Position numbers and translations under genes: made by a program | Origin: Micavibrio sp. TMED2 | Lineage (GTDB): Bacteria > Pseudomonadota > Alphaproteobacteria > TMED2 | Assembly: GCA_002168225.1 (NCBI GenBank) | Contig: NHBH01000009.1 | Location: 319,609 to 383,608, forward strand | Direction: 5' to 3' | Length of the DNA: 64,000 bases | Part shown: positions 31,280 through 38,367 of the stretch, piece by piece | Numbering within the stretch: the stretch's first letter is position 1 | How the letters are laid out: the number at the start of each line of letters is the position of its first letter | Notes under the pieces: model-generated | What the model was told of the DNA's origin: nothing | What the model saw: the letters and a program-made list of their open reading frames with translations, nothing else | Databases searched by the model: none

Positions 31280-31878
31280 CCGGGGTTCCTTTTTTCCTTG
31301 GCAGCTGCCTGAAGCTCCCGGACGAGCGGCAGGATTTTTCGGTCGAGATCGGACTGGGTCACCGGACCGATATGCTTGTAGGCAATGGTCCCGTCGGCCC
31401 CGACGACGAAGGTCTCCGGCACGCCGTAGACGCCCCAGTCGATCGCGACGCGGCCGTCGATATCGGCCCCGGTCCGGGTGTAGGGGTCGCCGAGCGTATC
31501 CAGCCACTCCGCCGCATCCGCCGGCTGGTCCTTGTAGTTGAGCCCGTGGATCGGCACAGCGCCGCTTTGCTCGAGAGCCATGAAATTTGGGTGCTCTTCG
31601 CGGCAGGCGACGCACCAGGAGGCGAAGACGTTGACCAGCGAGACCTCGCCGTAGAGGTCGCCGTCCGAAAGGCCCAGGGATCGCCCCTTTACCGGCGGCA
31701 GGTCGAACTCCGGCACTTCGCGGCCGATCATGGTGGACGGCAGGTCGTCGGTGCTGTTCGAGAGGCCCCAATAGAAGACGGAGCCGAGCAGTAGGGCTAC
31801 GGAAAGGGGTATGGCGAAGATCCAGCCGCGCGGCTGCGCGCTGGAGCTCCCGCCCCGCGTGCGCTCGGTCCCGGTCAT
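31276..31878 (-). CDS. CcmG/DsbE-like membrane-anchored thioredoxin
   Basis: 200 residues: N-terminal anchor (WIFAIPLSVALLLGSVFYWG), then the DsbE pattern EVPEFDLPPVKG, VSLVNVFASWCVACREEHPN (active site WCVAC, about 87) and GVYGVPETFVVGADGTIAYK with the cis-Pro. CcmG normally reduces apocytochrome c cysteines before haem attachment, but no other ccm genes are here, so it probably serves this island. Both ends overlap neighbours by ATGA. Confidence 0.9.
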   Translation of the reverse strand: MTGTERTRGGSSSAQPRGWIFAIPLSVALLLGSVFYWGLSNSTDDLPSTMIGREVPEFDLPPVKGRSLGLSDGDLYGEVSLVNVFASWCVACREEHPNFMALEQSGAVPIHGLNYKDQPADAAEWLDTLGDPYTRTGADIDGRVAIDWGVYGVPETFVVGADGTIAYKHIGPVTQSDLDRKILPLVRELQAAAKEKRNPG

Positions 31879-32042
31879 CGCCCAACCTCGTCGGCACGGC
31901 TCCGTACTGCCTGGAACTCCCGCTCTGGCCGTGTGCTCTTGACGTGGTCGAGGATCGTGCGGATCCGGTCGTGCCAGAGCTCCCCTTCAAAGCCCCGCAT
32001 GTCGCTTCCGTATCCTCTCTCGGTTCGTGCGAGCATCATCAT
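31875..32042 (-). CDS. Small coupled ORF (55 residues), unknown function
   Basis: A short frame on the minus strand between the Ca exchanger and the CcmG-like gene. Possible starts are three successive ATGs (32042, 32039, 32036) after AGAGA; an internal ATG at 32000 would give 41 residues. The product is charged and helical (ELWHDRIRTILDHVKSTRPE), without membrane segment or cysteine. Its stop overlaps the CcmG start by ATGA and its start follows the exchanger stop by 3 bases, so it fits the coupling of the whole operon. It could be a CcmH- or CcmD-like accessory or only a spacer. Confidence 0.5.
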   Translation of the reverse strand: MMMLARTERGYGSDMRGFEGELWHDRIRTILDHVKSTRPEREFQAVRSRADEVGR

Positions 32043-32045
32043 TCT

Positions 32046-33116
32046 CTAGCGCTGCTGGTCCGATGCGCCTGGGCTGCCTCCGGATTCGGCTCCGCCGCTC
32101 TGTCCGTTCTGCCCGAACGGCTGCACCCAGAAAACGACGGTCGCCACGAACAAAGCGTAGACGACCGGGAAGCTGAGAACCTGCCACCGCCTGAAGCCGG
32201 TTTCGCGCACGCGCCCCCACCAGATGAACGCGGCGTAGAGTGCCGGCATGATCGCCACGAAGGCCAGGCTCACCCAGAACAGACGCAGGTCCTGGATCGG
32301 CATCGCAATGATCGTGAGCGGGATGAAGGCGATGGTCATGGTGGCGGCCATATCGCCGATGACGTCGGTCGCGGCCGCCGTGATCTGGCCACGGCGCGCG
32401 AGGGTCCATGTGGCGAAGACCTCCGGCAGCGCCGCCACCGGCGCTGTAATGAACAGCCCGCCGATGATCTTTGAAATACCAAGCGCGCTGACAATCTTTT
32501 CGGTCGAGAAGACGATGAAGTAAGCGCCGACTGCGAGCGCCGCCAAACCGCCAGCCGCGAGCCATCGTTCGCGCCGGCTCCACTCGACCTGCTCGCCTCC
32601 CTTCCGGCCGCGCAGAAGCGCCTGCGCGAGATAGGCCAGGTACGCAATGAGCAGGATCCAGCCGTCGATTGGCTGGAGGCCCCGCCACGGTTCTGGAAGC
32701 GTCAGCAGGGCGACGACGACGAGGATGCCGAGATACGGCAGCGCCTGCACGGTAACTGCCCCGGGATCCACGGGCAGGAAGTGCTCGCGCAGATGCCGTT
32801 CGTGATCGCGATGCTCTCCGCCAAGCTCCTTCTTCCGTGTAGCAAGATAGGCGGTGGCGAGCAGGATCGGAACGACGATGATGTTGGCGCCCAGCATCGC
32901 GCCGAGACCGATATCGGCAACGCCGCGAAAGGCGCTCGTGATGTTGATTCCGACCTCCGGGCTCGCCGTGGCGAGTCCGATGAACGAGCCACCGGCCGCG
33001 ACGGAGAACCCCCATTGGCGGCGCAGCTTCTTCAGCGGGTCGGCTAGATGCTCCGCGCCCCAATGCGCCGCCCAGACGGCACCCAGCAGAACAGCTGCCC
33101 AAAGGACCGTGCTCAT
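32046..33116 (-). CDS. Sodium/calcium exchanger family protein (CaCA)
   Basis: 356 residues, about ten membrane helices in two inverted halves. The alpha repeats are visible: GGSFIGLATASPEVGINITSAFRG (about 42-65) and TAPVAALPEVFATWTLA (about 223), with conserved acidic Glu in both (SPE, LPE). CaCA proteins exchange Ca2+ or other divalent cations for Na+ or H+. The His-rich loop between helices (GGEHRDHERHLREHF, about 98-112) may bind metal, which suits a heavy-metal island. Start overlaps the P450 stop. Confidence 0.88.
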   Translation of the reverse strand: MSTVLWAAVLLGAVWAAHWGAEHLADPLKKLRRQWGFSVAAGGSFIGLATASPEVGINITSAFRGVADIGLGAMLGANIIVVPILLATAYLATRKKELGGEHRDHERHLREHFLPVDPGAVTVQALPYLGILVVVALLTLPEPWRGLQPIDGWILLIAYLAYLAQALLRGRKGGEQVEWSRRERWLAAGGLAALAVGAYFIVFSTEKIVSALGISKIIGGLFITAPVAALPEVFATWTLARRGQITAAATDVIGDMAATMTIAFIPLTIIAMPIQDLRLFWVSLAFVAIMPALYAAFIWWGRVRETGFRRWQVLSFPVVYALFVATVVFWVQPFGQNGQSGGAESGGSPGASDQQR

Positions 33117-34369
33117 CGCTCATCAGGCCTTACATTGCTGATCACGAACCGGCTTTCCGGGAGTGCCGGCAGTCTCGACATATCGATGCGCAGGTCCTGG
33201 TCCGGCACATCGAAGACGATCTGTTCCGTAAGGAACTCGCAGGCCACCTTCATCAGTTCGATCGTGATCCATTCGCCCGGGCAGCGATGGTTCCGGTGGT
33301 GGTCGCCGCCACCCTGAGGAATGAAATGGAAGGGGCTGCCATCCCAACCCTGAAATCGCTCCGGCCGAAACTCCTCCGGCGCATCCCATGCCCGCGGGTC
33401 GCGGTTGGTGCCGTATAGATCAAGGACCACCCGCCGGCCACGCGGGAACCGGTAGCCCTTCCACTCAAAATCTCGCCTTACGCGCGCCATCACGGCGGGG
33501 AAGAAGGGATACCGGCGCCGGACCTCCTGCACGAAACACTCGAGATATCCGTCGTCGGCCCGAAATTTTTGACGGCAGGTTGGAAACTGGTGCAGCGCGT
33601 GGGCGGTGAACGTGATGAAGACGGACACGGCAACGGTCGGACGCAAGATGTTCAGCAGTTCCACCGCAGCTATTCGTGGACTCAGCATCTGACCATCCGG
33701 CCCGCGCCATGTGGAGATTACGCGCGCCGGGCTTTGCTCCGGCAGGTCCAGACGGCCCGCGCGGACCTGCTCTACGATGTCCGAAATCCACTTGTCCGAC
33801 AGCTTGCGGGACAGGCGCGACCACCAGTGCCTCGGTCCGGTCGCCCCCGCGGAATCGAACAACGCGGTCAGTTCCGCCGTGCGCCGACGAACCTCCTTCT
33901 CTGGGAGCGGAACGCCCGCCCAGGCGCAAACGGCCCGGGTCAGGATTTCCTGGACCTCGTCATAGAGGACGACACGGTCCATGCTCGCCCAATTCCGGGC
34001 ATGGATGCGCCACTGCTCGGCGCTCAGCTCTCCGAGATGCTGGATCCGCTCGGGGGTCATGAGCGCCATGAACATCTGCTTGCGATGCCGGTGTGCCTCA
34101 TCGTCAAGCCCCTGAACGCCGCCCCGGCCGAAGAGCGTCTTTTGAACTCGGCCGGGCGCCGCACCACGCCTGACGAACCGCTCCTGATCGTAGAACAGCT
34201 CTGCGGTCTCCGGCCCCGTCATGCAGATCGTCCTGCGGAGCAGGAGACGGGTCTCGAATAGGTCGGTCCCGTAGTGGCGGCACCTCTTGGAAATCAAGCC
34301 ATAGGGATCGCGGAGCAGCGCCAGCGTGCTGTCGAAATCCTCATCGCGCGGCATACGGGGCACGGTCAT
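33113..34369 (-). CDS. CYP152-type cytochrome P450 (H2O2-dependent fatty acid peroxygenase)
   Basis: 418 residues. The haem ligand is Cys363 in PQGGGDHHRNHRCPGEWITI. The I-helix has Arg243-Pro244 (NILRPTVAVS) instead of the usual acid-alcohol pair, the hallmark of CYP152 peroxygenases that bind the fatty-acid carboxylate and use H2O2 without reductase. Gln86 in GVQGLDDEAH matches the hydroxylating BS-beta type rather than the His of the alkene-forming OleT. No ferredoxin or reductase is encoded nearby, consistent with this. It is coupled by ATGA to lspA and the exchanger gene. A P450 in a metal-export operon is unusual. Confidence 0.9.
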   Translation of the reverse strand: MTVPRMPRDEDFDSTLALLRDPYGLISKRCRHYGTDLFETRLLLRRTICMTGPETAELFYDQERFVRRGAAPGRVQKTLFGRGGVQGLDDEAHRHRKQMFMALMTPERIQHLGELSAEQWRIHARNWASMDRVVLYDEVQEILTRAVCAWAGVPLPEKEVRRRTAELTALFDSAGATGPRHWWSRLSRKLSDKWISDIVEQVRAGRLDLPEQSPARVISTWRGPDGQMLSPRIAAVELLNILRPTVAVSVFITFTAHALHQFPTCRQKFRADDGYLECFVQEVRRRYPFFPAVMARVRRDFEWKGYRFPRGRRVVLDLYGTNRDPRAWDAPEEFRPERFQGWDGSPFHFIPQGGGDHHRNHRCPGEWITIELMKVACEFLTEQIVFDVPDQDLRIDMSRLPALPESRFVISNVRPDER

Positions 34370-34851
34370 CCCTCCTCCGGCTCCCCTTGTCGCTGCTCTT
34401 GCGGAGCGCGAAAACCGTCCAGCAGAAGCAGGGCAACTCCGCTGACAACAGCCACGTCAGCGAGGTTGAAGGCGGGCCAGTGATAGGCCCCGAGGTAGAA
34501 ATCGAGAAAGTCCGTCACGGCCCCGTGGCGCAGCCGGTCCAGCACGTTGCCGAGGGCCCCGCCGATCAGCAGCCCGAGGGCAGCGGCGACCAGCCGGTTC
34601 TGCGCTCGCCACAGCCAAACGGAGAGCGCCGCCACAATGGCGAGGGCGAGCAGTGCGAGCACCCACCATGGCGCCCCACCGAACATTCCGAAGGTCACTC
34701 CGGAATTCTGACCGCGCACAAGATTGAAGAAGGGAAGAACTTCCACGCCGGCGGCGAGAGCGGGGGAAGCGACGACGATCGCCTTCGAGCCCTGGTCCAG
34801 AGCGAACGCAGCCACGGCGCACGCGACGCCAAGTCGGCGGACGGCGCTCAT
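34366..34851 (-). CDS. lspA: Lipoprotein signal peptidase (LspA), island-borne
   Basis: 161 residues, four membrane helices. Catalytic Asp residues are in GNVLDRLRHGAVTDFLDF and PAFNLADVAVVSG, and the conserved NSGVTFGMF stretch is present. LspA cleaves prolipoprotein signal peptides and is the target of globomycin. An extra lspA next to a CDF or P-type exporter is a known feature of lead/cadmium resistance loci (for example the PbrC type). Starts at ATG 34851, overlapping the CDF stop; its own stop overlaps the P450 start. The host presumably has another copy elsewhere. Confidence 0.92.
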   Translation of the reverse strand: MSAVRRLGVACAVAAFALDQGSKAIVVASPALAAGVEVLPFFNLVRGQNSGVTFGMFGGAPWWVLALLALAIVAALSVWLWRAQNRLVAAALGLLIGGALGNVLDRLRHGAVTDFLDFYLGAYHWPAFNLADVAVVSGVALLLLDGFRAPQEQRQGEPEEG

Positions 34852-35717
34852 GTCCTCTCCCGCAGATCGGCCCGAGCATCGCGGACGATCAACCATGAGG
34901 ATTGCAGGAACAGCCCGGCGATCACGGCCGCAACCACAAGGTCGGGCCATGCCGTTCCGGTCCAGGCAACCAGGCCCGCCGCCACGACGACCGCGGCGTT
35001 GCCGATGGCGTCATTGCGACTGAAGAGCCAGACCGCCCGCACGTTGGCGTCTCCTGTCCGGTGAGGCAGCAGCGGAAGCACTGCGACCACGTTGACCACC
35101 AGCGCAATCACTGCAAACAGGCCCATCAACTCCGCCTCGGGCTGCTGTTGGACCAGGATGCGGTACGCGGTGTTGGCGAGAACCCCCAGGCCGAGAGCAC
35201 CCAGAAACAGGCCCTGGATCAGCGCGGAGCGGGCTCGCCACGCCAGAGACCAGCCAATCGCGAGAATGCCCAGGAAGGTGATCAGGCCGTCGCCAAGAAA
35301 GTCGAGCGCGTCGGCCTTCAACGCCTGCGATCCCGAGATGAATCCGCCGACCGCCTCTACAACGCCATAGCCGATGTTCAGGAGGATCACGATCCACAGC
35401 GCCCGCTTGTAGGCCGGGGTGATGTGCGCCAAGTCTTTCGGCAGGTCGTCGATGTCGCCTTCGCCGTCAATTGCGGGCCTGTCCAGGCGGTCCAGCCGAT
35501 AGCCGATCCCGGTCACAGCGCGCTCGACCTCGGGCAGCCGTGTGGCGGGATCATCGACGCGCAGCGTCATGATCTGCGTTGCCGTCGAGACCTTCACGTC
35601 TTCCACCCCGACCGAGCGCACGGCCTTTTCGATCTTTCCGGCGCAGGACGGGCAATCCATGCCGGTGACCCGGTAGCGTTCGGTCTCGGCTTTCTCCGTT
35701 GCAGCTGCTATGTTCAT
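34848..35717 (-). CDS. Cation exporter of CDF type with N-terminal HMA domain
   Basis: 289 residues from ATG 35717, with AGAAGG 8 bases before; a GTG at 35723 is poorly placed. Residues about 12-80 are a heavy-metal-associated domain with the ligand motif GMDCPSC. Then six membrane helices with CDF-like metal-site segments KADALDFLGDGL and FSRNDAIGN. It probably exports Pb, Cd, Zn or a similar divalent ion from the cytoplasm. First gene of the long leftward operon, behind the best of the three palindromic promoters (TATAAT -10). It lacks the usual long C-terminal cytoplasmic domain. Confidence 0.9.
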   Translation of the reverse strand: MNIAAATEKAETERYRVTGMDCPSCAGKIEKAVRSVGVEDVKVSTATQIMTLRVDDPATRLPEVERAVTGIGYRLDRLDRPAIDGEGDIDDLPKDLAHITPAYKRALWIVILLNIGYGVVEAVGGFISGSQALKADALDFLGDGLITFLGILAIGWSLAWRARSALIQGLFLGALGLGVLANTAYRILVQQQPEAELMGLFAVIALVVNVVAVLPLLPHRTGDANVRAVWLFSRNDAIGNAAVVVAAGLVAWTGTAWPDLVVAAVIAGLFLQSSWLIVRDARADLRERT

Positions 35718-35743
35718 GGCCACACCTTCTCTGTTCCTGAAGG

Positions 35744-35771
35744 ATTATATCATTCGTGGATGATATGTCGA
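35744..35771 (-). promoter_or_regulatory. ArsR-type operator/promoter of the exporter operon
   Basis: Minus strand TCGACA (35766-35771), 16-bp spacer, perfect TATAAT (35744-35749), 27 bases before the CDF start. Palindrome ATATCATT CGTG GATGATAT (35747-35766), one arm base different from the other copies. It also covers the start of the divergent arsR gene (GTG 35756, ATG 35765), so repressor binding would limit both directions. Confidence 0.85.
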
Positions 35772-36115
35772 GCGATGCCGAACTGGTTGGGCGGGCCGAT
35801 GCCCACTCTGTCCTGCTACGGGCGAAGCTGTTCCGGGGGCTGGCCGATCCCTCGCGCCTGTTCATCCTGGAGGCTTTACGCGCAGGGCCCCTCTCGGTTG
35901 GAGAGATCGTCGCAATAACGGGCTTGTCGCAGTCGAACGCCTCGAACCATCTCCGCTGCCTGAGCGAATGCGGTCTCGTAACTGGCGACCCACATGGACG
36001 CTTCGTCTACTACCGCTTGAGCGATTCGCGCTCGGAGGAGCTGTTGCTGCTTGCAGACGAGCTGCTCAGGGACGCGGCAAGCGGCGTCGATGCTTGCAGA
36101 AACTACGACGAGTAG
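35765..36115 (+). CDS. ArsR/SmtB-family metal sensor, CmtR-like
   Basis: 116 residues from ATG 35765 (GTG 35756 would add 3). Winged helix with recognition region GLSQSNASNHLRCLSECGLV. Cysteines are only Cys65 and Cys69 (C-x3-C inside the recognition helix) and Cys111 in the tail. This spacing matches mycobacterial CmtR (Cys57, Cys61, Cys102), a Cd/Pb sensor, and differs from the CxC of CadC or the two-Cys persulfide sensors BigR/SqrR. Its own start lies inside the operator, implying autoregulation and perhaps leaderless translation. Three copies of the same operator in this island make it the likely regulator of all three units. Confidence 0.88.
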   Translation: MSSDAELVGRADAHSVLLRAKLFRGLADPSRLFILEALRAGPLSVGEIVAITGLSQSNASNHLRCLSECGLVTGDPHGRFVYYRLSDSRSEELLLLADELLRDAASGVDACRNYDE

Positions 36116-36355
36116 TATCCAGGCTAAGAAACTGTGACTGCCGACTCGTCCCGCCTCTGCGCCGAGATCCGGCGCGATCCGCACCATGAAAAGCCATGAG
36201 GGTCGGCGGAGTTTCAACCCGAAGAAGCTACCAGGGTCACATCAGCTGTTCATGCCTGACACGGTCCAGTCGCAGGCGGCTTCGCTTTTTGCTTCCGTCA
36301 TCGTTTTCCCTCGGACCCGAGGGCGCAGTTGTGGTCATCGAATCTGGAACATAAT

Positions 36356-36374
36356 GTCTCTAGCAACTACAGAC
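36356..36374. promoter_or_regulatory. MerR-type operator upstream of the broken merR gene
   Basis: GTCTCTAG CAA CTACAGAC, an inverted repeat (7 of 8 bases pair) resembling CTCTAGTAACTAGAG sites of PbrR/ZntR/CueR regulators. It lies 15 bases before the merR ATG. Read leftward, TAAGTC and TATGTT flank it with an 18-bp spacer, the stretched spacing typical of MerR-activated promoters, but no gene follows in that direction before the arsR stop. Confidence 0.5.
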
Positions 36375-36388
36375 TTAGGGGGAATCTG

Positions 36389-36829
36389 ATGCTGACCATC
36401 GGAAAGCTCGGGGCACAGGTCAGGGTGAAGGTCCCGACCATTCGCTATTACGAGCAGATCGGTCTTTTGCCCGAGGCCGAACGCAGCGCGGGAAACCAGC
36501 GGCTCTACGGCCGCAAGGCCCTTGAGAGGCTGGCCTTCATCCGGCACGCACGCGACCTGGGCTTTACCTTGGAGGCGATACGCGACCTCCTGAGCCTGTC
36601 GGGCAGGCCCGACCAGTCCGGTGCCGCCACGGCTGCCATCTCAACGGCGCAACTGGCCGGGGCCTGAAGCCGCCTTGCCAAGCTAAGCGCGTTGCAAGGG
36701 GAGCGCGAACGCATGGTCGTACCATGTGCGGGCGGTCGGATCACCGATTGCCGGGTCATCGAAGTTCTGGGGGATCATTCCCTGTGTGCGACCGATCACC
36801 GGCATCCGGAGAGCGAGGTGATATCGTGA
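36389..36829 (+). pseudogene. MerR-family heavy-metal regulator interrupted by one in-frame stop
   Basis: The frame begins MLTIGKLGAQ, VRVKVPTIRYYEQIGLLPEA and has the full MerR DNA-binding domain and dimer-helix start. At 36665-36667 a TGA interrupts it after AQLAGA. The same frame continues SRLAKLSALQGERERMVVPC, AGGRITDCRVIEVLGDHSLC and ends at 36829, which is the normal C-terminal half with the Cys/His metal ligands. Total length with the stop read through would be 146 residues, usual for the family. A single substitution therefore removed the sensing half; a 92-residue DNA-binding fragment could still be made. Confidence 0.82.
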
Positions 36830-37428
36830 CCGCATCCGGCACCCTCGCCATCTACGCCGGTGCCGCTCTGGCGGGCCGAGGACGATGGTTGGCTGATCAG
36901 GGGCGCGACCACAGATTGACGAAGTCGATTGCCGCACTGCGCCACCGACCTTGTGCTATGATGAACCGCTCCGGATGAAATCCGCTCCTCCAAGACAGCC
37001 GTCGTATGTATGTTTAAAATCAATATCCTAGTGTGGAGAAGGTTGGATATCAGGCCCACTCCCTCCAAGATTTACGAAGCAATTCGCCACGATTCTCCTG
37101 GATTCACTCGTGAGCGCTATTCTTTGCACAAACCAGTCAGATTGTTGCGCAATGGTGAGCAGGGCTACGTGAAATGTCCGCATGAGCGCGGCTGGCCACT
37201 CGCGTTTGCGAACTGCGTAAAGCTGCGCATACGAGGAAATGCTTGGGAGTGGGCGGGAGTTGTGGGCGATTCGCCACGGCTTATCAGAGAGTTAGAGGAT
37301 GAGTCCTCTCCCTCCGCCATGCATTTCTCTCTGTTTTTCTAGGTTTCCAGGTCTCTGTATTCGTTCAAAGAATACAAAGGCATGGCGCCTGGTTCAGGGT
37401 ACTGAACCAGCCGCGCCCACGAGTGAAC
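36830..37428. other. Non-coding gap at the composition boundary
   Basis: About 600 bases. GC content falls visibly along this stretch. A rightward frame at 37010-37342 has no recognisable features and I do not count it as a gene. Near the end is a tRNA-Ser-like 3' terminus (37301-37319). It is the most likely place for an island boundary in this window. Nothing else identifiable. Confidence 0.45.
37301..37319 (+). other. tRNA-Ser 3'-end-like sequence, possible attachment site
   Basis: GAGTCCTCTCCCTCCGCCA looks like the TPsiC-arm to CCA end of a serine tRNA, the usual target of island integrases. The preceding bases do not make a proper 7-base T-loop or the rest of a tRNA, so at most it is a partial copy left by integration. 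It lies where composition changes. Confidence 0.3.
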
Positions 37429-38199
37429 TTAATGCGCGGTGAAGCCGCCATCGACGGCAAGAACCGAACCGACGCAGAAACTGGCAGCTGTGCTCGACAA
37501 CCAGATTACAGCCGCCGCGACCTCTTCGGGGCGACCAAGGCGACCAATCACCTGCCGCTGCATCAATCGCTCAATGTTCTCCGGCTGATTATTCTTCATC
37601 TCGGCAACCATCGGCGTGTCGATTGTACCGGGGCATACTGCGTTGATACGGATGCCGTGGGCAGCGTTTTCCAAGGCTGCACTTTTGGTCAAGCCAATCA
37701 CGCCGTGCTTGCTGGCATGATAGGCCCCCAGCAACTGCCCGCCGATAAGGCCACCGATTGACGCACAATTTACAATCGAGCCATGCCCCTGTTTGCGCAT
37801 CTGTACAACCTCATGCTTGGTTGAGGCCCAGATACCGCGCAGATTGATATCCATAACCCGATCATATGCCTCTGCGGATTGCTCATGCATCTCGATCGGC
37901 GGTGCCTGAACACCGGCATTATTGTAGGCCATATCAAGCTTGCCCCAGCGTGCCACCGTCTGTTGCACAGCTTCTGCGACCTGTGCCTCATCCCGCACAT
38001 CGCATTGCAGTGCCAGCGCATCACCGCCACCTGCTTTCAACTCTTCAGCAAGTGCAGACACTTCGTCCACATTCACATCCAGCAGGGCAACTGAGGCCCC
38101 TGCCTCTGCGTAAAGCAATGCAGCAGCCCGCCCCATGCCAGTGGCGGCGCCGGTCACCAGCGCTGTTTGGCCAGAAAAGTCATAACTCAATGACATCAT
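37429..38199 (-). CDS. Short-chain dehydrogenase/reductase
   Basis: 256 residues from the ATG pair at 38199/38196 behind AAAGGA; the longer frame upstream is not supported. Classical SDR motifs: TGAATGMGRAA (cofactor binding, about 14-24), NNAG (about 92), catalytic Ser in NCASIGG and YHASK (about 160), then NAVCPGTIDTPM. The Asp in VALLDVNVD suggests NAD(H) rather than NADP. It acts on an unknown alcohol or ketone. It lies 168 bases after the MFS gene and may have its own promoter. Confidence 0.92.
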   Translation of the reverse strand: MMSLSYDFSGQTALVTGAATGMGRAAALLYAEAGASVALLDVNVDEVSALAEELKAGGGDALALQCDVRDEAQVAEAVQQTVARWGKLDMAYNNAGVQAPPIEMHEQSAEAYDRVMDINLRGIWASTKHEVVQMRKQGHGSIVNCASIGGLIGGQLLGAYHASKHGVIGLTKSAALENAAHGIRINAVCPGTIDTPMVAEMKNNQPENIERLMQRQVIGRLGRPEEVAAAVIWLSSTAASFCVGSVLAVDGGFTAH

Positions 38200-38367
38200 A
38201 TATCCTTTCGAAAAAACCGATGGGCCAATGCATATGCCCATGGCTGAAAGGTAGTCATTTGCGGTGGCGCTATCATGTGCGCAACTGCTCTGCCGATCAT
38301 GATCCAGGCTCATCAATTAACAAACCAGACGGCTTTCTTGTCGAGATGAAGTCCGATTATGCGCAAG

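Noticed and set aside
35744..36115. BigR/SqrR-type persulfide sensor for the ArsR protein
   Set aside because: The MBL partner is suggestive, but the cysteines (65, 69, 111) fit the CmtR metal-sensor pattern better than the two-Cys persulfide sensors. Kept as an alternative to test.
36356..36374. Promoter for a leftward exporter gene
   Set aside because: No gene starts to the left before the arsR stop, so if active the promoter has lost its target.
37010..37342. Rightward 110-residue frame in the gap after merR
   Set aside because: No recognisable motif, no ribosome site and no coupling to a neighbour; it covers the tRNA-like end and looks like chance.
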